Below are positions 1 through 9,345 of a stretch of 64,000 bases of DNA, piece by piece. Numbering within the stretch: the first letter of the stretch is position 1; every line of letters starts with the position of its first letter. A program made the position numbers and the translations under genes. Source of the stretch: VXPW01 sp965115815 (GTDB taxonomy: Bacteria > Pseudomonadota > Alphaproteobacteria > TMED109); NCBI GenBank assembly GCA_965115815.1, contig OZ220465.1, positions 1,302,001 to 1,366,000 of the forward strand, written 5' to 3'. A model generated the notes under the pieces. It ran no database searches, had not been told where the DNA came from, and saw only the letters and a program-made list of their open reading frames with translations.

Positions 1-2
1 AC

Positions 3-1394
3 ACCCGTTCGAAGCTGTTTTCGGGGGCCGCCACGGCCTTCGGCGCGGCCCCCAACGCCCAGGTCAGCCTGATCGACGCCGCGATGCCGGGCATGCTGCC
101 GGTGATCAACCGGGCGGCGGTCGACCAGGCGGTCCGGACCGGGCTCGCGTTGGAGGCCGAGATCCACCGGTTCTCGGTATTCGACCGCAAGAACTACTTC
201 TATCCGGACCTGCCGCAGGGGTACCAGATCTCGCAGTACCGGCACCCGATCGTCGGGGTCGGGAAACTCCGGATTGACCTGCCGGACGGGCGAACCCGCG
301 TCGTGGGCATCGAGCGGCTCCATCTCGAGCAGGATGCCGGGAAGCTGCTGCACGACCGCGGCGCGGCCCGTTCCCTCGTCGATCTCAACCGGGCCGGCAT
401 TCCCCTGATGGAGATCGTGTCGAGACCGGATCTCCGCGACTGGGAGGAAGCGGGCGCCTACCTGCGGAAGCTGCGGGCCCTGCTGCGGGCGATCGGCAGC
501 TGCGACGGCAACATGGAACAGGGTTCGCTTCGGGCCGATGCCAATGTCTCGGTCCGCAGGCCGGGCGCGCCGCTCGGTACCCGGTGCGAGATCAAGAACC
601 TCAATTCCGTGCGCTTTCTGATGCGGGCGATCGAGGTCGAGGCCCGCCGCCAGGTCGGACGGCTCGAGTCCGGCGAAACGGTGCGCCAGGAAACGCGCCT
701 GTACGATGCACGGCGGCAGGAAACGCGCGCGATGCGGAGCAAGGAGGATGCCCGGGATTATCGCTACTTCCCGGATCCCGACCTGCTCCCGCTGCAGCTG
801 TCCGAAGCCCGCATCGAGCGGTTGCGGAAGTCCTTGCCGGAACTGCCGGATGCGACGCGGGAGCGGCTGGTCCGGGAGCACGGGCTGCCGGACTACGATG
901 CCTCGGTGCTGGTCGCGGAACCGGATGCGGCCGGCTATTTCGAGCGGGCGGCGTCCGGCGGAAGCGGAAAGCGGGTCGCCAACTGGATCGTGACGAACCT
1001 GTTCGGGGCCCTGAACGAGGCCGGCCTCCCTCTGGCGGAGTCGCCGGTGTCGGCCCCTTCGCTCGGACAACTGGTCGGCCTGATCGAGGACGGCACCCTC
1101 TCCGACCGGATGGCCCGCGACGTCTTCGAGGAAATGTTCCGGACCGGTGCGTCGCCCCGGTCGATCGTGGAGGCTCGCGGACTCCGGCAGATCGAGGACG
1201 TGGGGGCGATCGACGCTGCCATTGACGCTGCGCTGGCGGCCGCGCCGGAACAGCTCGAGCAGTACCGCGCCGGCCGGACCCGGGTGCTCGGCTGGTTCGT
1301 CGGCCAGGTGATGAAGGCGACGCGGGGGCAGGCCAACCCCGCTGTGGTTCACGCTCGGCTGCGGCGGAAACTGGGCCGCGGGGGCGGGGACTGA
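3..1394 (+). CDS. gatB: Asp-tRNA(Asn)/Glu-tRNA(Gln) amidotransferase subunit B, 5' end cut by window
   Basis: GatB is the subunit of the cytoplasmic GatCAB complex that phosphorylates misacylated Glu-tRNA(Gln)/Asp-tRNA(Asn) and receives ammonia from GatA. The frame is open from base 3; about 463 residues are visible, so roughly 20-30 N-terminal residues lie outside. Family motifs seen: FGAAPNAQVSLID near the edge, LHLEQDAGKLLHD, LNRAGIPLMEIVSRPDL and GNMEQGSLRADANVSVR, followed by a C-terminal YqeY-like helical tail (FGALNEAG to the end) that binds the tRNA elbow. An internal ATG at base 84 is not the real start because conserved GatB sequence precedes it. The next gene begins 60 bp downstream. 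Nothing appears broken. Confidence 0.96.
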   Translation, partial: TRSKLFSGAATAFGAAPNAQVSLIDAAMPGMLPVINRAAVDQAVRTGLALEAEIHRFSVFDRKNYFYPDLPQGYQISQYRHPIVGVGKLRIDLPDGRTRVVGIERLHLEQDAGKLLHDRGAARSLVDLNRAGIPLMEIVSRPDLRDWEEAGAYLRKLRALLRAIGSCDGNMEQGSLRADANVSVRRPGAPLGTRCEIKNLNSVRFLMRAIEVEARRQVGRLESGETVRQETRLYDARRQETRAMRSKEDARDYRYFPDPDLLPLQLSEARIERLRKSLPELPDATRERLVREHGLPDYDASVLVAEPDAAGYFERAASGGSGKRVANWIVTNLFGALNEAGLPLAESPVSAPSLGQLVGLIEDGTLSDRMARDVFEEMFRTGASPRSIVEARGLRQIEDVGAIDAAIDAALAAAPEQLEQYRAGRTRVLGWFVGQVMKATRGQANPAVVHARLRRKLGRGGGD

Positions 1395-1454
1395 ACCGGG
1401 ACCGTCGCGAGGGCTATCCTGTCGCCGTCCCTCGTCGCACCCGGACCGGAAGCC

Positions 1455-2078
1455 GTGTTCTACCGAACCGACCGCAATGATCACGGACTGCCCCACGATC
1501 CCTTCAAGGCCTGCGTCGTGCCCCGTCCCATCGGCTGGATCAGCACGGTGTCGGCCGGCGGTGTTCCCAATCTCGCCCCCTACAGCTTCTTCAACGGGGT
1601 GTCCACCCATCCGCCCATGGTGATGTTCGCCTCCAACGGGCGCCAGCCGCACGGGGCCAAGGATTCGCTCGCCAACGTGGAGGAAACCGGCGAGTTCGTC
1701 GCCAATCTCGCGACCTGGGACCTGCGCGAGGCGGTGAACCGGAGCAGCGCCCCTCTGGGGCCGGAGGTCGACGAGTTCGCGGTCGCCGGACTGGAGGTGC
1801 TGCCCGCGAAACTGGTCCGGCCCGCTCGTGTCGCCGGTGCGCCGGTGCACCTGGAGTGCGTGCACGACCGTACGATCGACCTCCCCACCCGCGACCCCGA
1901 GGGTCGGAACGCCATCGTGATCGGCGAGGTGGTGGGGGTGCACATCGAGGACGACCTGGTTTCGGACGGTCTCCTCGATGTGTCCCGCGCCCGGCCGCTG
2001 GCCCGCCTCGGCTATTTCGACTACACCGTCGTGAGCGACATCTTTTCGATGGCCCGCCCGGCGGAACGCCATTCCTGA
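1455..2078 (+). CDS. Flavin reductase family protein (DIM6/NTAB type)
   Basis: 207-residue protein with a split-barrel FMN-binding fold typical of flavin reductases that supply reduced FMN, or of related flavoenzymes. Visible family signatures are the N-terminal PRPIGWISTV segment, the SFFNGVSTHPPMVMF strand and the GEVVGVHIEDD turn near residue 160. No second catalytic domain is present. The GTG at 1455 is the first start giving the conserved N-terminus (FYRTDRNDHGLPHDPFKA). It lies 10 bp before the GST gene and may share its transcript. The substrate cannot be read from sequence. Confidence 0.85.
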   Translation: MFYRTDRNDHGLPHDPFKACVVPRPIGWISTVSAGGVPNLAPYSFFNGVSTHPPMVMFASNGRQPHGAKDSLANVEETGEFVANLATWDLREAVNRSSAPLGPEVDEFAVAGLEVLPAKLVRPARVAGAPVHLECVHDRTIDLPTRDPEGRNAIVIGEVVGVHIEDDLVSDGLLDVSRARPLARLGYFDYTVVSDIFSMARPAERHS

Positions 2079-2088
2079 GAGACTGCCG

Positions 2089-2721
2089 ATGATCGATCTG
2101 TACACTTGGTCCACACCCAACGGCCGCAAGATTTCCATCTTTCTCGAAGAGGCCGGGCTGGACTACACGGTCCATCCCGTCGACATCACCCGGGAGGAGC
2201 AGTTCGCTTCCGCATTTCTCGAGTTCAGCCCCAACAACAAGATTCCGGCGATCATCGATCGCGAGACGGACGTCCGCATGATGGAGGCCGGCGCCATCCT
2301 GCTCTACCTCGCCGAGAAAACCGGTGTCTTTCGGCCGTCGGATCCGGACATCCGCTGGCAAACCCTGCAGTGGCTGATGCTGCAGACGGGCTCGGTCGGG
2401 CCGATGCTGGGCCAAGCGCATCATTTCCTGAAGTTCCATCGCGGCGTGTCGGCCTATGCGGAAGAACGCTACGGCAAGGAGGCCCGGCGGATCTACGGCG
2501 TGCTCGACCGTCGGCTGGCGTCGAGCGCGTATCTGGCCGGCCCTGACTACGGGATCGCGGACATCGCGACCTGGCCCTGGATCGCCCGGTTCGAATGGCA
2601 GGAGATCGATCTCGCCGAATTTCCGAACGTGCGTCGCTGGTACCGGGAGATTGCCGCGCGCGACGGGGTGCGGCGGGGGTACGATGTCCCGAGGATTCAG
2701 GCGGCCATTCCGGTTCCCTGA
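2089..2721 (+). CDS. Glutathione S-transferase family protein (YfcG/YghU-like)
   Basis: 210 residues: N-terminal thioredoxin-like domain (about 1-80) with YTWSTPNGRKISIFLEE, the SPNNKIPAI cis-proline loop and the glutathione-binding EAGAILLYLAEK segment, followed by an all-helical C-terminal domain ending in ADIATWPWI and the VRRWYREI helix. The TPNGRK motif is typical of the Nu-class GSTs (YfcG/YghU), which act as GSH-dependent disulfide reductases. ATG 2089 follows the flavin reductase by 10 bp; the ThpR gene follows after 15 bp, so these four small genes probably form one transcription unit. Confidence 0.9.
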   Translation: MIDLYTWSTPNGRKISIFLEEAGLDYTVHPVDITREEQFASAFLEFSPNNKIPAIIDRETDVRMMEAGAILLYLAEKTGVFRPSDPDIRWQTLQWLMLQTGSVGPMLGQAHHFLKFHRGVSAYAEERYGKEARRIYGVLDRRLASSAYLAGPDYGIADIATWPWIARFEWQEIDLAEFPNVRRWYREIAARDGVRRGYDVPRIQAAIPVP

Positions 2722-2736
2722 CCGCGCCCCCGGTCG

Positions 2737-3300
2737 ATGCCCCGCCTGTTCGTGGCCGTCCCGGTACCCCCGGCGGTCGCCGACCGCCTGCTGGAGATCC
2801 GGATCAGCATGCCGGGCGTGCGCTGGCTGTCCGCAGATTCGCTGCATGTGACCCTGTGCTTCCTGGGGCAGGTGCATGCCTTCCGCCTTCCTGCCATCGA
2901 CGAGGCCCTGTGCGAGATCCGCCATCCGCCGGTGGCCGTGCGGTGCCTCGGGACGGATGTGTACGGGGGTGCGGAGGGGCCGCCCCGGGCCATGGTCCGC
3001 ACCGTGGAAACGCCGGCACCGCTGACAGGCCTGCACCGGGCGGTGGAACAGGTGCTCCGTCCGATCGTTCCGATGCGGCATCGTCGCTTCCGACCCCACG
3101 TAACCGTGGCCCGGATCCGGCGGTCCGTCCGACCTCGGACACTGCACCACTGTCTGGAAGGCCCTGGAGCGGCGGCTCCGGTGACGTGGATGGCGGAAGA
3201 ATTCTCCTTGTACTCTTCGCATCTTGGCCGAGAGGCAGCGGTCTACGAAACCGAAGCTTCCTATCTGCTTGGAAGCGGATGGCACGGACCCCGCCCGTAG
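2737..3300 (+). CDS. thpR: RNA 2',3'-cyclic phosphodiesterase (LigT/ThpR)
   Basis: 187-residue 2H phosphoesterase that hydrolyses 2',3'-cyclic phosphates on RNA. The two catalytic HxT/S-x motifs are plain: HVTL near residue 46 (LHVTLCFLG) and HVTV near residue 127 (FRPHVTVARI). Opening PRLFVAVPVP matches the family N-terminus, and the C-terminal F-S-L-Y-S-S segment is also conserved. ATG 2737 lies 15 bp after the GST stop. No oddities seen. Confidence 0.93.
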   Translation: MPRLFVAVPVPPAVADRLLEIRISMPGVRWLSADSLHVTLCFLGQVHAFRLPAIDEALCEIRHPPVAVRCLGTDVYGGAEGPPRAMVRTVETPAPLTGLHRAVEQVLRPIVPMRHRRFRPHVTVARIRRSVRPRTLHHCLEGPGAAAPVTWMAEEFSLYSSHLGREAAVYETEASYLLGSGWHGPRP

Positions 3301-3480
3301 CGCCCCGGGTGCGGCAACCGACCGGAAGCCCGGCCAACCGGTCGGCCGGGCAAGTGGAATCTCCGCGGTACTTGTGGTTTGCTAGCGGCTGCTGGCCTCC
3401 GGGGCGATCGGCGCCGGCCGGGTGCCGACGAGGCCGGACCCGGCGGATCGTCGACGCAGCATGACGAGCGAGATGGTTGC

Positions 3481-6129
3481 ATGGACCTGAGAACTCGCTG
3501 GATCGCTGTCGGAACCGTCGTCGCGGCCGGGTTCGTCGCAGGATTGTCGGCCCTGTACGACCGGGTGCGGGAGGATGCGCGACTGCGGACCGAGACCTTG
3601 ACTGCGGCGCCGTTGTCCGGGACGCCTGCGGTGCCGACCGCGCACGACCCCGATGGGACCATGGCGCCGGAAGGCGGGCCGGCGGTGGCGGCGAACGGCT
3701 CGGCGGCATCGGATCCGACGGCGGCGGTCCGACACGACCCCGAGACCGAGGCTCGCGGCCCGGATGGGGATTCCGAACCTGCGGCCGCGGAGGGCGGACC
3801 GGCGGTGTCGGCGGACGGCACCGCGGCCTCGGATCCGGCGGCGGTCCGACGCGACCCCGAGACCGAGGCTCGCGGTCCGGACGGGGACTCCGGATCGGCG
3901 GCCGCGGAGGGTGGGCCGGCGGCGGCCGCGGACGGCGTGGCGGCCTCGGATCCGGCGGCGGTGGACGCCGCTGCCGCGGCCGGCGTGGCGGTGGTCCGAG
4001 TCGACCCCGAGGTCGAGGCTCGCGGCCCGGACGGAGATTCCGGATCGGCGGCCGCGGAGGGTGGGCCGGCGGCGGCCGCGGACGGCGTGGCGGCCTCGGA
4101 TCCGGCGGCGGTGGACGCCGCTGCCGCGGCCGGCGTGGCGGCGGTCCGAGTCGACCCCGAGGTCGAGGCTCGCGGCCCGGACGGAGATTCCGGACCGGCG
4201 GTGGCGGCGGACGGCTCGGCGGCATCGGCTCCGGCGGCGGCGATCCGACACGACCCCGAGGTCGAGGCTCGCGGCCCGGACGGAGATTCCGGATCGGCGG
4301 CCGTGGAGGGCGAACCGGCGGTGGCGGCGGCCGGCTCGGCGGCATCGGCTCCGGCGGCGGCGATCCGACGCGACCCCGAGACCGAGCCCCGCGGCCCGGA
4401 GGGGGATTCCGGATCGGCGGCCGCGGAGGGCGGGTCGCCGGTGGCGGCGGACGGCTCGGCGGCATCGGACCCGCCGAATCCGGAGGCCGCCGAGGATCTT
4501 GTGGCGGCGGGCGGTGCCGAGTTGGGGACCAAGGTGGGCGGTCCGGTCGGACGGGTGGGCGAGAATCCCGAACCTCCGGCAGCGCAAGGGGGGTCGACGC
4601 GGCCGGCGGCGGGCCCGGTGCCCCGGTCGGAACCCGGTCCGTCGAACGATGCCGTACCGGCCGGAGCCTCGGCGGCGCCGGGGGCGGCTATGGATACCGA
4701 CGAGGGTCCGGCCGGTGTGGCGGAGGCCGTGACGGGAGGCGAGACTCCGGAACCGGTAGCAGCCGAGTCCGGCGCCATTCGACCCGGGGTCGCGGAGCAA
4801 ACCGCGGTTCCGGAAATCGGGAACGGGGCAACGCGGGTGGCACCGGCGCAGAATCCCGGAACCGTGACCGCGGAGGCGGGGAGACCTGAGGGTTCGGGGC
4901 GGTCCGGGAAGCCGGATCTTCCCGCGGCAGGTTCGGAGCCGGTCGAGTCCCCGGTTTCCGCGCGCGAGCCCGTTGGGCCGCGCGGCGACGGTCGCGAGAA
5001 TGCGGCCGTGGAGGTTCCGGACCACGGCGAGTCCGCGGTACCACAAGGCGGGGACGCGTCCGATTCGCGACGTTCCGGCACCGCCGCGAATGCGGGCAGG
5101 GTGGAGTTTCCGGCCGCCGGCACGGCGGGCGGAAATCGCACGGAAGCCGATGGCGAGACCTCGGGCCGGAGGCGGGGGGCGCGGCAGACGGCGAGAGTGC
5201 CGGAACCAGGGATCCGCGATTCGCAGCCGCGTGCCGGGGCCGGGCCTCCCGTGGATGCGCCTCCGCCCGACCCCGTTCCGGACGACCTGGTGGAGTTCGA
5301 CGTGGTGCAGATCGCACGCGATGGAACCGTGGTCGTTGCGGGCCGAACGCGGGCGGGAGCCCGCGTGGAGCTGATGGTGGACGGCGACTTTGCTGCTGCG
5401 GCCGAGGTCACCGGCAGGGGAGAGTTCGTGCTCGTGCCGGAGATGCCGCTGTCCCCCGGGGTGCGTGAACTGTCCGTAGCGGTACGGTCGTCCGAGGACC
5501 GGCAAACCGCCTCCCGCATCGTCGTGGTGCTCGTTCCGGACCGGGAGCTGCTTGCGGCCCGCGCCGCAGCGGCGGCGGAACCGCCGCCGCCCGATGCGCC
5601 TGTCGCCCTGCTCGTCGACGAGCAGGGTGAGACCGTCGGTGTCATTCAGCCCGCGCCCCGGGTGAACGGATCCGGCCCGGCCCTCTCGCTCACGGCCGTG
5701 ACCTTTGATCAGGACGGGTACGCGTCGATTGCCGGCAGGGGTCGGGCCGGGCAGAGGATCACGGTCTTTTTGGACAACGTGGCCGCGGGATCGGCGGTCA
5801 TCGGGGAGGATGGATCCTGGACCGTTCGGGTCGGGCGTCCGCTCTCCGAAACCGGGAGCTACGAACTTCGGATGGATCAGACCGGGGCGGATGACGATGG
5901 CGTGACCGAGCGGATCGTGACCACCTTGGTCCGCGCCGGGGGCCGGCTGATTCCGGCTTCGGCAACGGTGGTGACGGTCGAGAAAGGCATGACGCTGTGG
6001 GGCATTTCCCGCCGCCACTACGGAAGAGGTATCCTGTACACACTGATCTACGATTCCAACAGCTATCAGATCGCCGACCCGCACTGGATCTATCCGGATC
6101 AGAAATTCCTGATTCCTGATCGCAGGTAG
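3481..6129 (+). CDS. Repeat-rich membrane-anchored protein with C-terminal LysM domain
   Basis: 882 residues from ATG 3481. Residues about 6-22 (WIAVGTVVAAGFVAGLSAL) form one membrane segment or uncleaved signal. Residues about 60-340 are a low-complexity Ala/Gly/Glu/Asp/Pro tract with the motif EARGPDGDS recurring seven times; a further disordered acidic tract runs to about 600. Two Ig-like modules follow (about 605-680 and 740-815), then a C-terminal LysM (VEKGMTLWGISRRHYG ... WIYPDQKFLIPD). This layout matches cell-envelope proteins that bind peptidoglycan by LysM and hold a long periplasmic linker. An earlier in-frame start at 3379 adds a non-membrane leader and is less likely. The exact function is unknown. 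Confidence 0.8.
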   Translation: MDLRTRWIAVGTVVAAGFVAGLSALYDRVREDARLRTETLTAAPLSGTPAVPTAHDPDGTMAPEGGPAVAANGSAASDPTAAVRHDPETEARGPDGDSEPAAAEGGPAVSADGTAASDPAAVRRDPETEARGPDGDSGSAAAEGGPAAAADGVAASDPAAVDAAAAAGVAVVRVDPEVEARGPDGDSGSAAAEGGPAAAADGVAASDPAAVDAAAAAGVAAVRVDPEVEARGPDGDSGPAVAADGSAASAPAAAIRHDPEVEARGPDGDSGSAAVEGEPAVAAAGSAASAPAAAIRRDPETEPRGPEGDSGSAAAEGGSPVAADGSAASDPPNPEAAEDLVAAGGAELGTKVGGPVGRVGENPEPPAAQGGSTRPAAGPVPRSEPGPSNDAVPAGASAAPGAAMDTDEGPAGVAEAVTGGETPEPVAAESGAIRPGVAEQTAVPEIGNGATRVAPAQNPGTVTAEAGRPEGSGRSGKPDLPAAGSEPVESPVSAREPVGPRGDGRENAAVEVPDHGESAVPQGGDASDSRRSGTAANAGRVEFPAAGTAGGNRTEADGETSGRRRGARQTARVPEPGIRDSQPRAGAGPPVDAPPPDPVPDDLVEFDVVQIARDGTVVVAGRTRAGARVELMVDGDFAAAAEVTGRGEFVLVPEMPLSPGVRELSVAVRSSEDRQTASRIVVVLVPDRELLAARAAAAAEPPPPDAPVALLVDEQGETVGVIQPAPRVNGSGPALSLTAVTFDQDGYASIAGRGRAGQRITVFLDNVAAGSAVIGEDGSWTVRVGRPLSETGSYELRMDQTGADDDGVTERIVTTLVRAGGRLIPASATVVTVEKGMTLWGISRRHYGRGILYTLIYDSNSYQIADPHWIYPDQKFLIPDRR
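3730..4470 (+). repeat. Imperfect in-frame tandem repeats inside the LysM gene
   Basis: Seven imperfect coding repeats, each with EARGPDGDS and an Ala-rich spacer. Unit length varies: two adjacent copies are spaced exactly 150 bp (for example 3891, 4041 and 4191), while later units are about 99-120 bp. Neighbouring copies are almost identical at DNA level, so recent expansion or contraction is likely and all changes keep the reading frame. Confidence 0.85.
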
Positions 6130-6455
6130 GGCGGATGACTTCCGGCCCATGCGTTTTCTGCATGGCAGGCCAAACGGGAGGTGGGCGGACCGAATCCGGT
6201 GCCCGGGGAGAGACGGCCGAATCGCGGTCCCGGACACGGTCCAGCCATGCGGAACGCGCATGGCCTGCGGGCAAGATCAAGCACTTGTCTCGGCACGCCC
6301 GAGTTCCATATTGGGGTCAACTCGGATCGTTCCGAGTGTTCCTCCTTCCTTATGGGATCCCGTCCTCGGACGGGGTCCCATTTGGAGTTCGGAGGCAAGC
6401 CCGCGGGCGTGAAGGGGCTGTCGCCGTGGCGTGCACGCAGGCGCGGGGCAAGAAG
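6130..6455. other. Gene-free spacer with two hairpins
   Basis: No credible gene. Two stem-loops are visible: ACTCGGA/TCCGAGT with a 4-nt loop at 6320-6337, and a larger one at 6352-6381 pairing ATGGGATCCCGTC with GACGGGGTCCCAT (one G-T pair). Neither is followed by a T-run, so neither is called as a terminator. Confidence 0.5.
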
Positions 6456-6675
6456 ATCCCATGCTTGTTGCTGTGATGCGATCGGAGTCTCGATCGCGAC
6501 GCGGGTCGACGCGTTCGAGTCTGCGATTGTGAGATGTGCGGACGTCTGCGGCCCGGTGGCGGCGCGGATCTAGGCGCGAGGGGTCCGTTTCGGCGGATCC
6601 GGGGCGAGCGAGAGGCCGGCCGGGTTGGGTGGCCCGGCTTGGATCCTTGCGGTTTCGGTCGGGGTGTGGGCGCAG

Positions 6676-7794
6676 TCAGCCGGGTCTTGTGACGGCGTGC
6701 AGGACCTGCTTGCGTTTGTCGGCATAGGGGTGACGGGCGTCGGCGAAGCTGTGGAAGGGCTGGGGTAGCTTCCGCGGGTTGTGGAGGATGACGGCAAGGG
6801 CAAGGGTGTTGAGGATCGCGTGGTTTGCGGGTGCGTTGCGGGCCCAGAGCCTGGAGTCGTCTTCGCGGAAGGTGGTATCGCGGATGGGGTGATGGCTTTC
6901 GACCACCCAGTGACCGCGGTTCCCTGCGAGTAGCGGTTGCGGCGAGGCGCGGTCGGCCGCGACCGAAGTCATGCCGTAGGCGTGTTCCATGGTCCGTTTT
7001 CCGGATTTCTTGAATTCGACGCGCCGGGTGACACGGAAGATCGGTTTGACATGAGGATCGTGGATCATCTTCGCGGGCGGGGTGAAAACTTCGATGCTGC
7101 GCTGCTCGATGCGGCCGTGCTCGAGCGTGGGCGTTTCGCTGTAGCGTCCCGTGCCCGTGGTCTCCCAGTTGATGCTCTCGAACGTCTCGAAGGTCTTGGG
7201 AGCGTTGCCCTTGACCGTCATCATCCCGTCGGCGCCATGGGTCTCGACGATCAGCCGTGCCGTCTCGCGGGTGGTGTGGAGCGCGTCGAGCGTGAGCAGA
7301 CGGCCGGCCACCGGCGCGGTCTCGAGCGCGGCGTGGACGGCGGCGATCTCCCCGCCCTCGTCGTGATCGTTGAGGATCGAGACCGGCATGCCGGTCCCGT
7401 GCTCGATCCGCGAGACCGTCTCGTACTGATCCTCGCCGGTGCGGTTGGCGCCGCGAATGCGCGTGCCGTCGACCGCGATCGCGCGGCCGACCCGCAGGCG
7501 CGGCTGCGCCCAGCGCCGCAGTGCCTCCTCGATCCACGCCGGGTCGGGGTTCTGCAGCACCCGGTGCACGGTCGATTGGGATACCGGTTCCTACCGGCCG
7601 GTGTCCGGGTTCTTCCACGCACCGATCTGCGCCAGATCCTTCTGCGTCATCGCCTTCGCGTAGCGTGCCGCCGCCACCGCGCCGTGCCGATTCGCCAGCC
7701 GCGCCAGCACCATCACGCACAGCACCGAGGCGATGCCGTGCGTGCGCCCCTGCGCGCGCCGGACGTCGGAAAGCGCCGCAAAATACTGGTACAT
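6676..7794 (-). pseudogene. ISAs1-family transposase with internal TAG (copy 1)
   Basis: Starting at ATG 7794 the product opens with the DDE_Tnp_1-associated segment (YFAALSDVRRAQGRTHG) typical of ISAs1/H-repeat transposases. A TAG at 7591-7593 follows NPDTGR, and the same frame continues with EPVSQSTVHRVLQNPDPAW and the DDE core: IAVDGTRIRG (first Asp), LTLDALHTTRETA (second Asp), the MTVKGNAPKTFET strand and HWVVESHH..RDTTFREDDS. The C-terminal part is intact to the stop at 6676. The identical stop occurs at the same codon in copy 2. Without readthrough the DDE part could start only at ATG 7569. Confidence 0.85.
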
Positions 7795-7907
7795 TGAGCG
7801 CAACTCCCGCGCCGACCGGCCGCTCTGCGTCGCCCGCAACGCCCACGCCGCAGGAAGCGGCGCACGATCCCGCAACCGACGACAGGCGTCGCGACGCAGC
7901 GGAACCA

Positions 7908-8489
7908 CTACCGATCCTTCGCCTCCCCGTGCGGATCGGTAGAGCGCCCGTTGGCGCGCGCATAGCCCTTGCTCCTGCCCACGCACTTCCAGTTCGCCGC
8001 CTGGTACAGGGTGCCGCGGAACTTCGTCGGTGAGACCAACGACTCCGCCACCCGCAATGGAGTGCCGTACGCAGCCTCCCAGTCGTCGCTGAGACGCCGC
8101 TGCATCCGCGACCACGCACACGAGGCAAGACCCCGAAACGCTCGGCGACCTCCCAGAATCACAGACCTCGTGTGGTTTCCGATCCGGTGCAGCCGCTCCA
8201 ACGGTTCTTTGCGGCGCCAACCCATCCAACGGTCCCGCGGCGCACAGCGGAAGGCGCCCGTCTGCCAGCCCGCAGCGCCCATCCACCGCCCGCGCCACGT
8301 GAACACGTAGCGCAGACCTCGACCCGCAAACTGCTTGAAACCAAGATCGTGATGACGGTCCACCACACGGTTCCAGCGACACACCTCATCCGGCCGCGCC
8401 AGGCGCACCACCACATCCCGGAGTGCAAAACCCTCCGGAGTCGTCTCGAAAACATCCGCGGCGCGTTCCATGACCACCACGGATCCCAC
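7908..8489 (-). pseudogene. DruA-like (DUF4338) domain upstream of ISAs1 transposase, copy 1
   Basis: 193 codons with family hallmarks: VVDRHHDLGF, LRYVFTW, GWRRKEPLERLHRIGNHTR, VILGGRRAFRGLAS, QRRLSDDWEAAYG, SPTKFRGTLYQAANWKCVG. The frame ends at AKDR followed by TAG. Copy 2 shows that one base was lost here: there AKDR continues in frame as YGVPLRRDACRRLRDRAPLP and then into the transposase. The domain was therefore once the N-terminus of a DruA-transposase fusion. Its role in transposition is unknown. Confidence 0.75.
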
Positions 8490-8570
8490 GCCGCTTCACC
8501 AACAGCCAGCACCAATCCGAATCATCCGGAATCCGCGGAACCCAGCCTTCCAACCAACCTAGCATGGGAT

Positions 8571-9181
8571 GGTCGTGAGGCGCGGGGGACTCGATCGATT
8601 CCCGGGGGGCCTTGATTGAAGCGGGTTGCGCCCCCCGGTCCGGGGGGGTGGTCCTCCAGGGGGCGGGCGATGCGCACGACCGCCCCCCGTCTGAAGAAGG
8701 CATCGGTGCCGCCATTGCTGTTTCCGTATTGGACGTATTGTTGGGTGTGGGTGAGGGCGTTTCGCGTCTCGTGAGTCCTCCGGGCAGAACGGAAAGGCAG
8801 TCCCTGCGTGCCGGCGTGTTCTCCGGAAGCCCGTTCCGGACCGGGGCCTGCGTGCCCTTCGATGCGCCTCTTTGTTCGGGTCGGAGCCAGGCGGGAAGGA
8901 TCGCGGTGCGCCGAGGCCGCGCATGCACCGGCGGTCCGCGGGAGTTGCCGGCGACGGACTGACGGCGGTCCGGCCCCGGTGTGCGTCGACCGGCTTGAAG
9001 CGGGTCGATGGGACGGGCAGCACTTCTGGGGTCACGCTCAGCGGGTCCACGCCGAACCTGCGCCGACCGCATGCTTGAACGGGAACCGTCCTCCGGGGCG
9101 CGTACCCGGACGGTCCGGGATGCTTCGCAGGAACCCCTTGGCGAGAGGATCGGCGGTGGAGTTCAGGATCCGCCGGTCCCC
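8571..9181. other. Gene-free stretch between two insertion sequences
   Basis: About 610 bp of GC-rich sequence with a G/C hairpin near 8632-8648 and no frame with recognisable protein similarity on either strand. It may be debris of an older element, but nothing supports a specific call. Confidence 0.4.
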
Positions 9182-9345
9182 CAATGGCATTCGGATCTGT
9201 GCGTCGAGGTGACGGCGGTTTTCCCATACCGGCAAGCCTTTGATAGGAGGTGACGTTTCGGTGCGTGGGTGGGTCGTCCACGCACCGCTTGACCAGCGCC
9301 CGCCGATTCGCATGCTGTCGTCGAATCGTGGTTGCGGGAATCCCC

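Larger units (their letters stand above)
6456..8570 (-). mobile_element. ISAs1-like insertion sequence with DruA-like domain, copy 1 (degenerate)
   Basis: About 2115 bp, nearly the same sequence as 57793-59906 but in opposite orientation. Ends carry short inverted repeats ATCCCATGCT at both edges. The coding strand is minus: a DUF4338/DruA-like segment (8489-7908) followed by an ISAs1-type transposase (7794-6676). No target duplication is evident in the flanks, so exact ends are approximate. Disabled by a stop/frameshift between the two parts and by an in-frame TAG in the transposase. Confidence 0.8.

Noticed and set aside
3261..6261. Long minus-strand frames over the LysM gene
   Set aside because: They mirror the GC-rich repeat array and have no family resemblance, while the plus strand has a membrane segment, Ig-like modules and LysM.
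9182..9190. Target-site duplication for nested copy A
   Set aside because: The left (CGCCGGTCCCC) and right (CGCCGCTGGGG) flanks share only the first five bases in direct orientation, which is not convincing.
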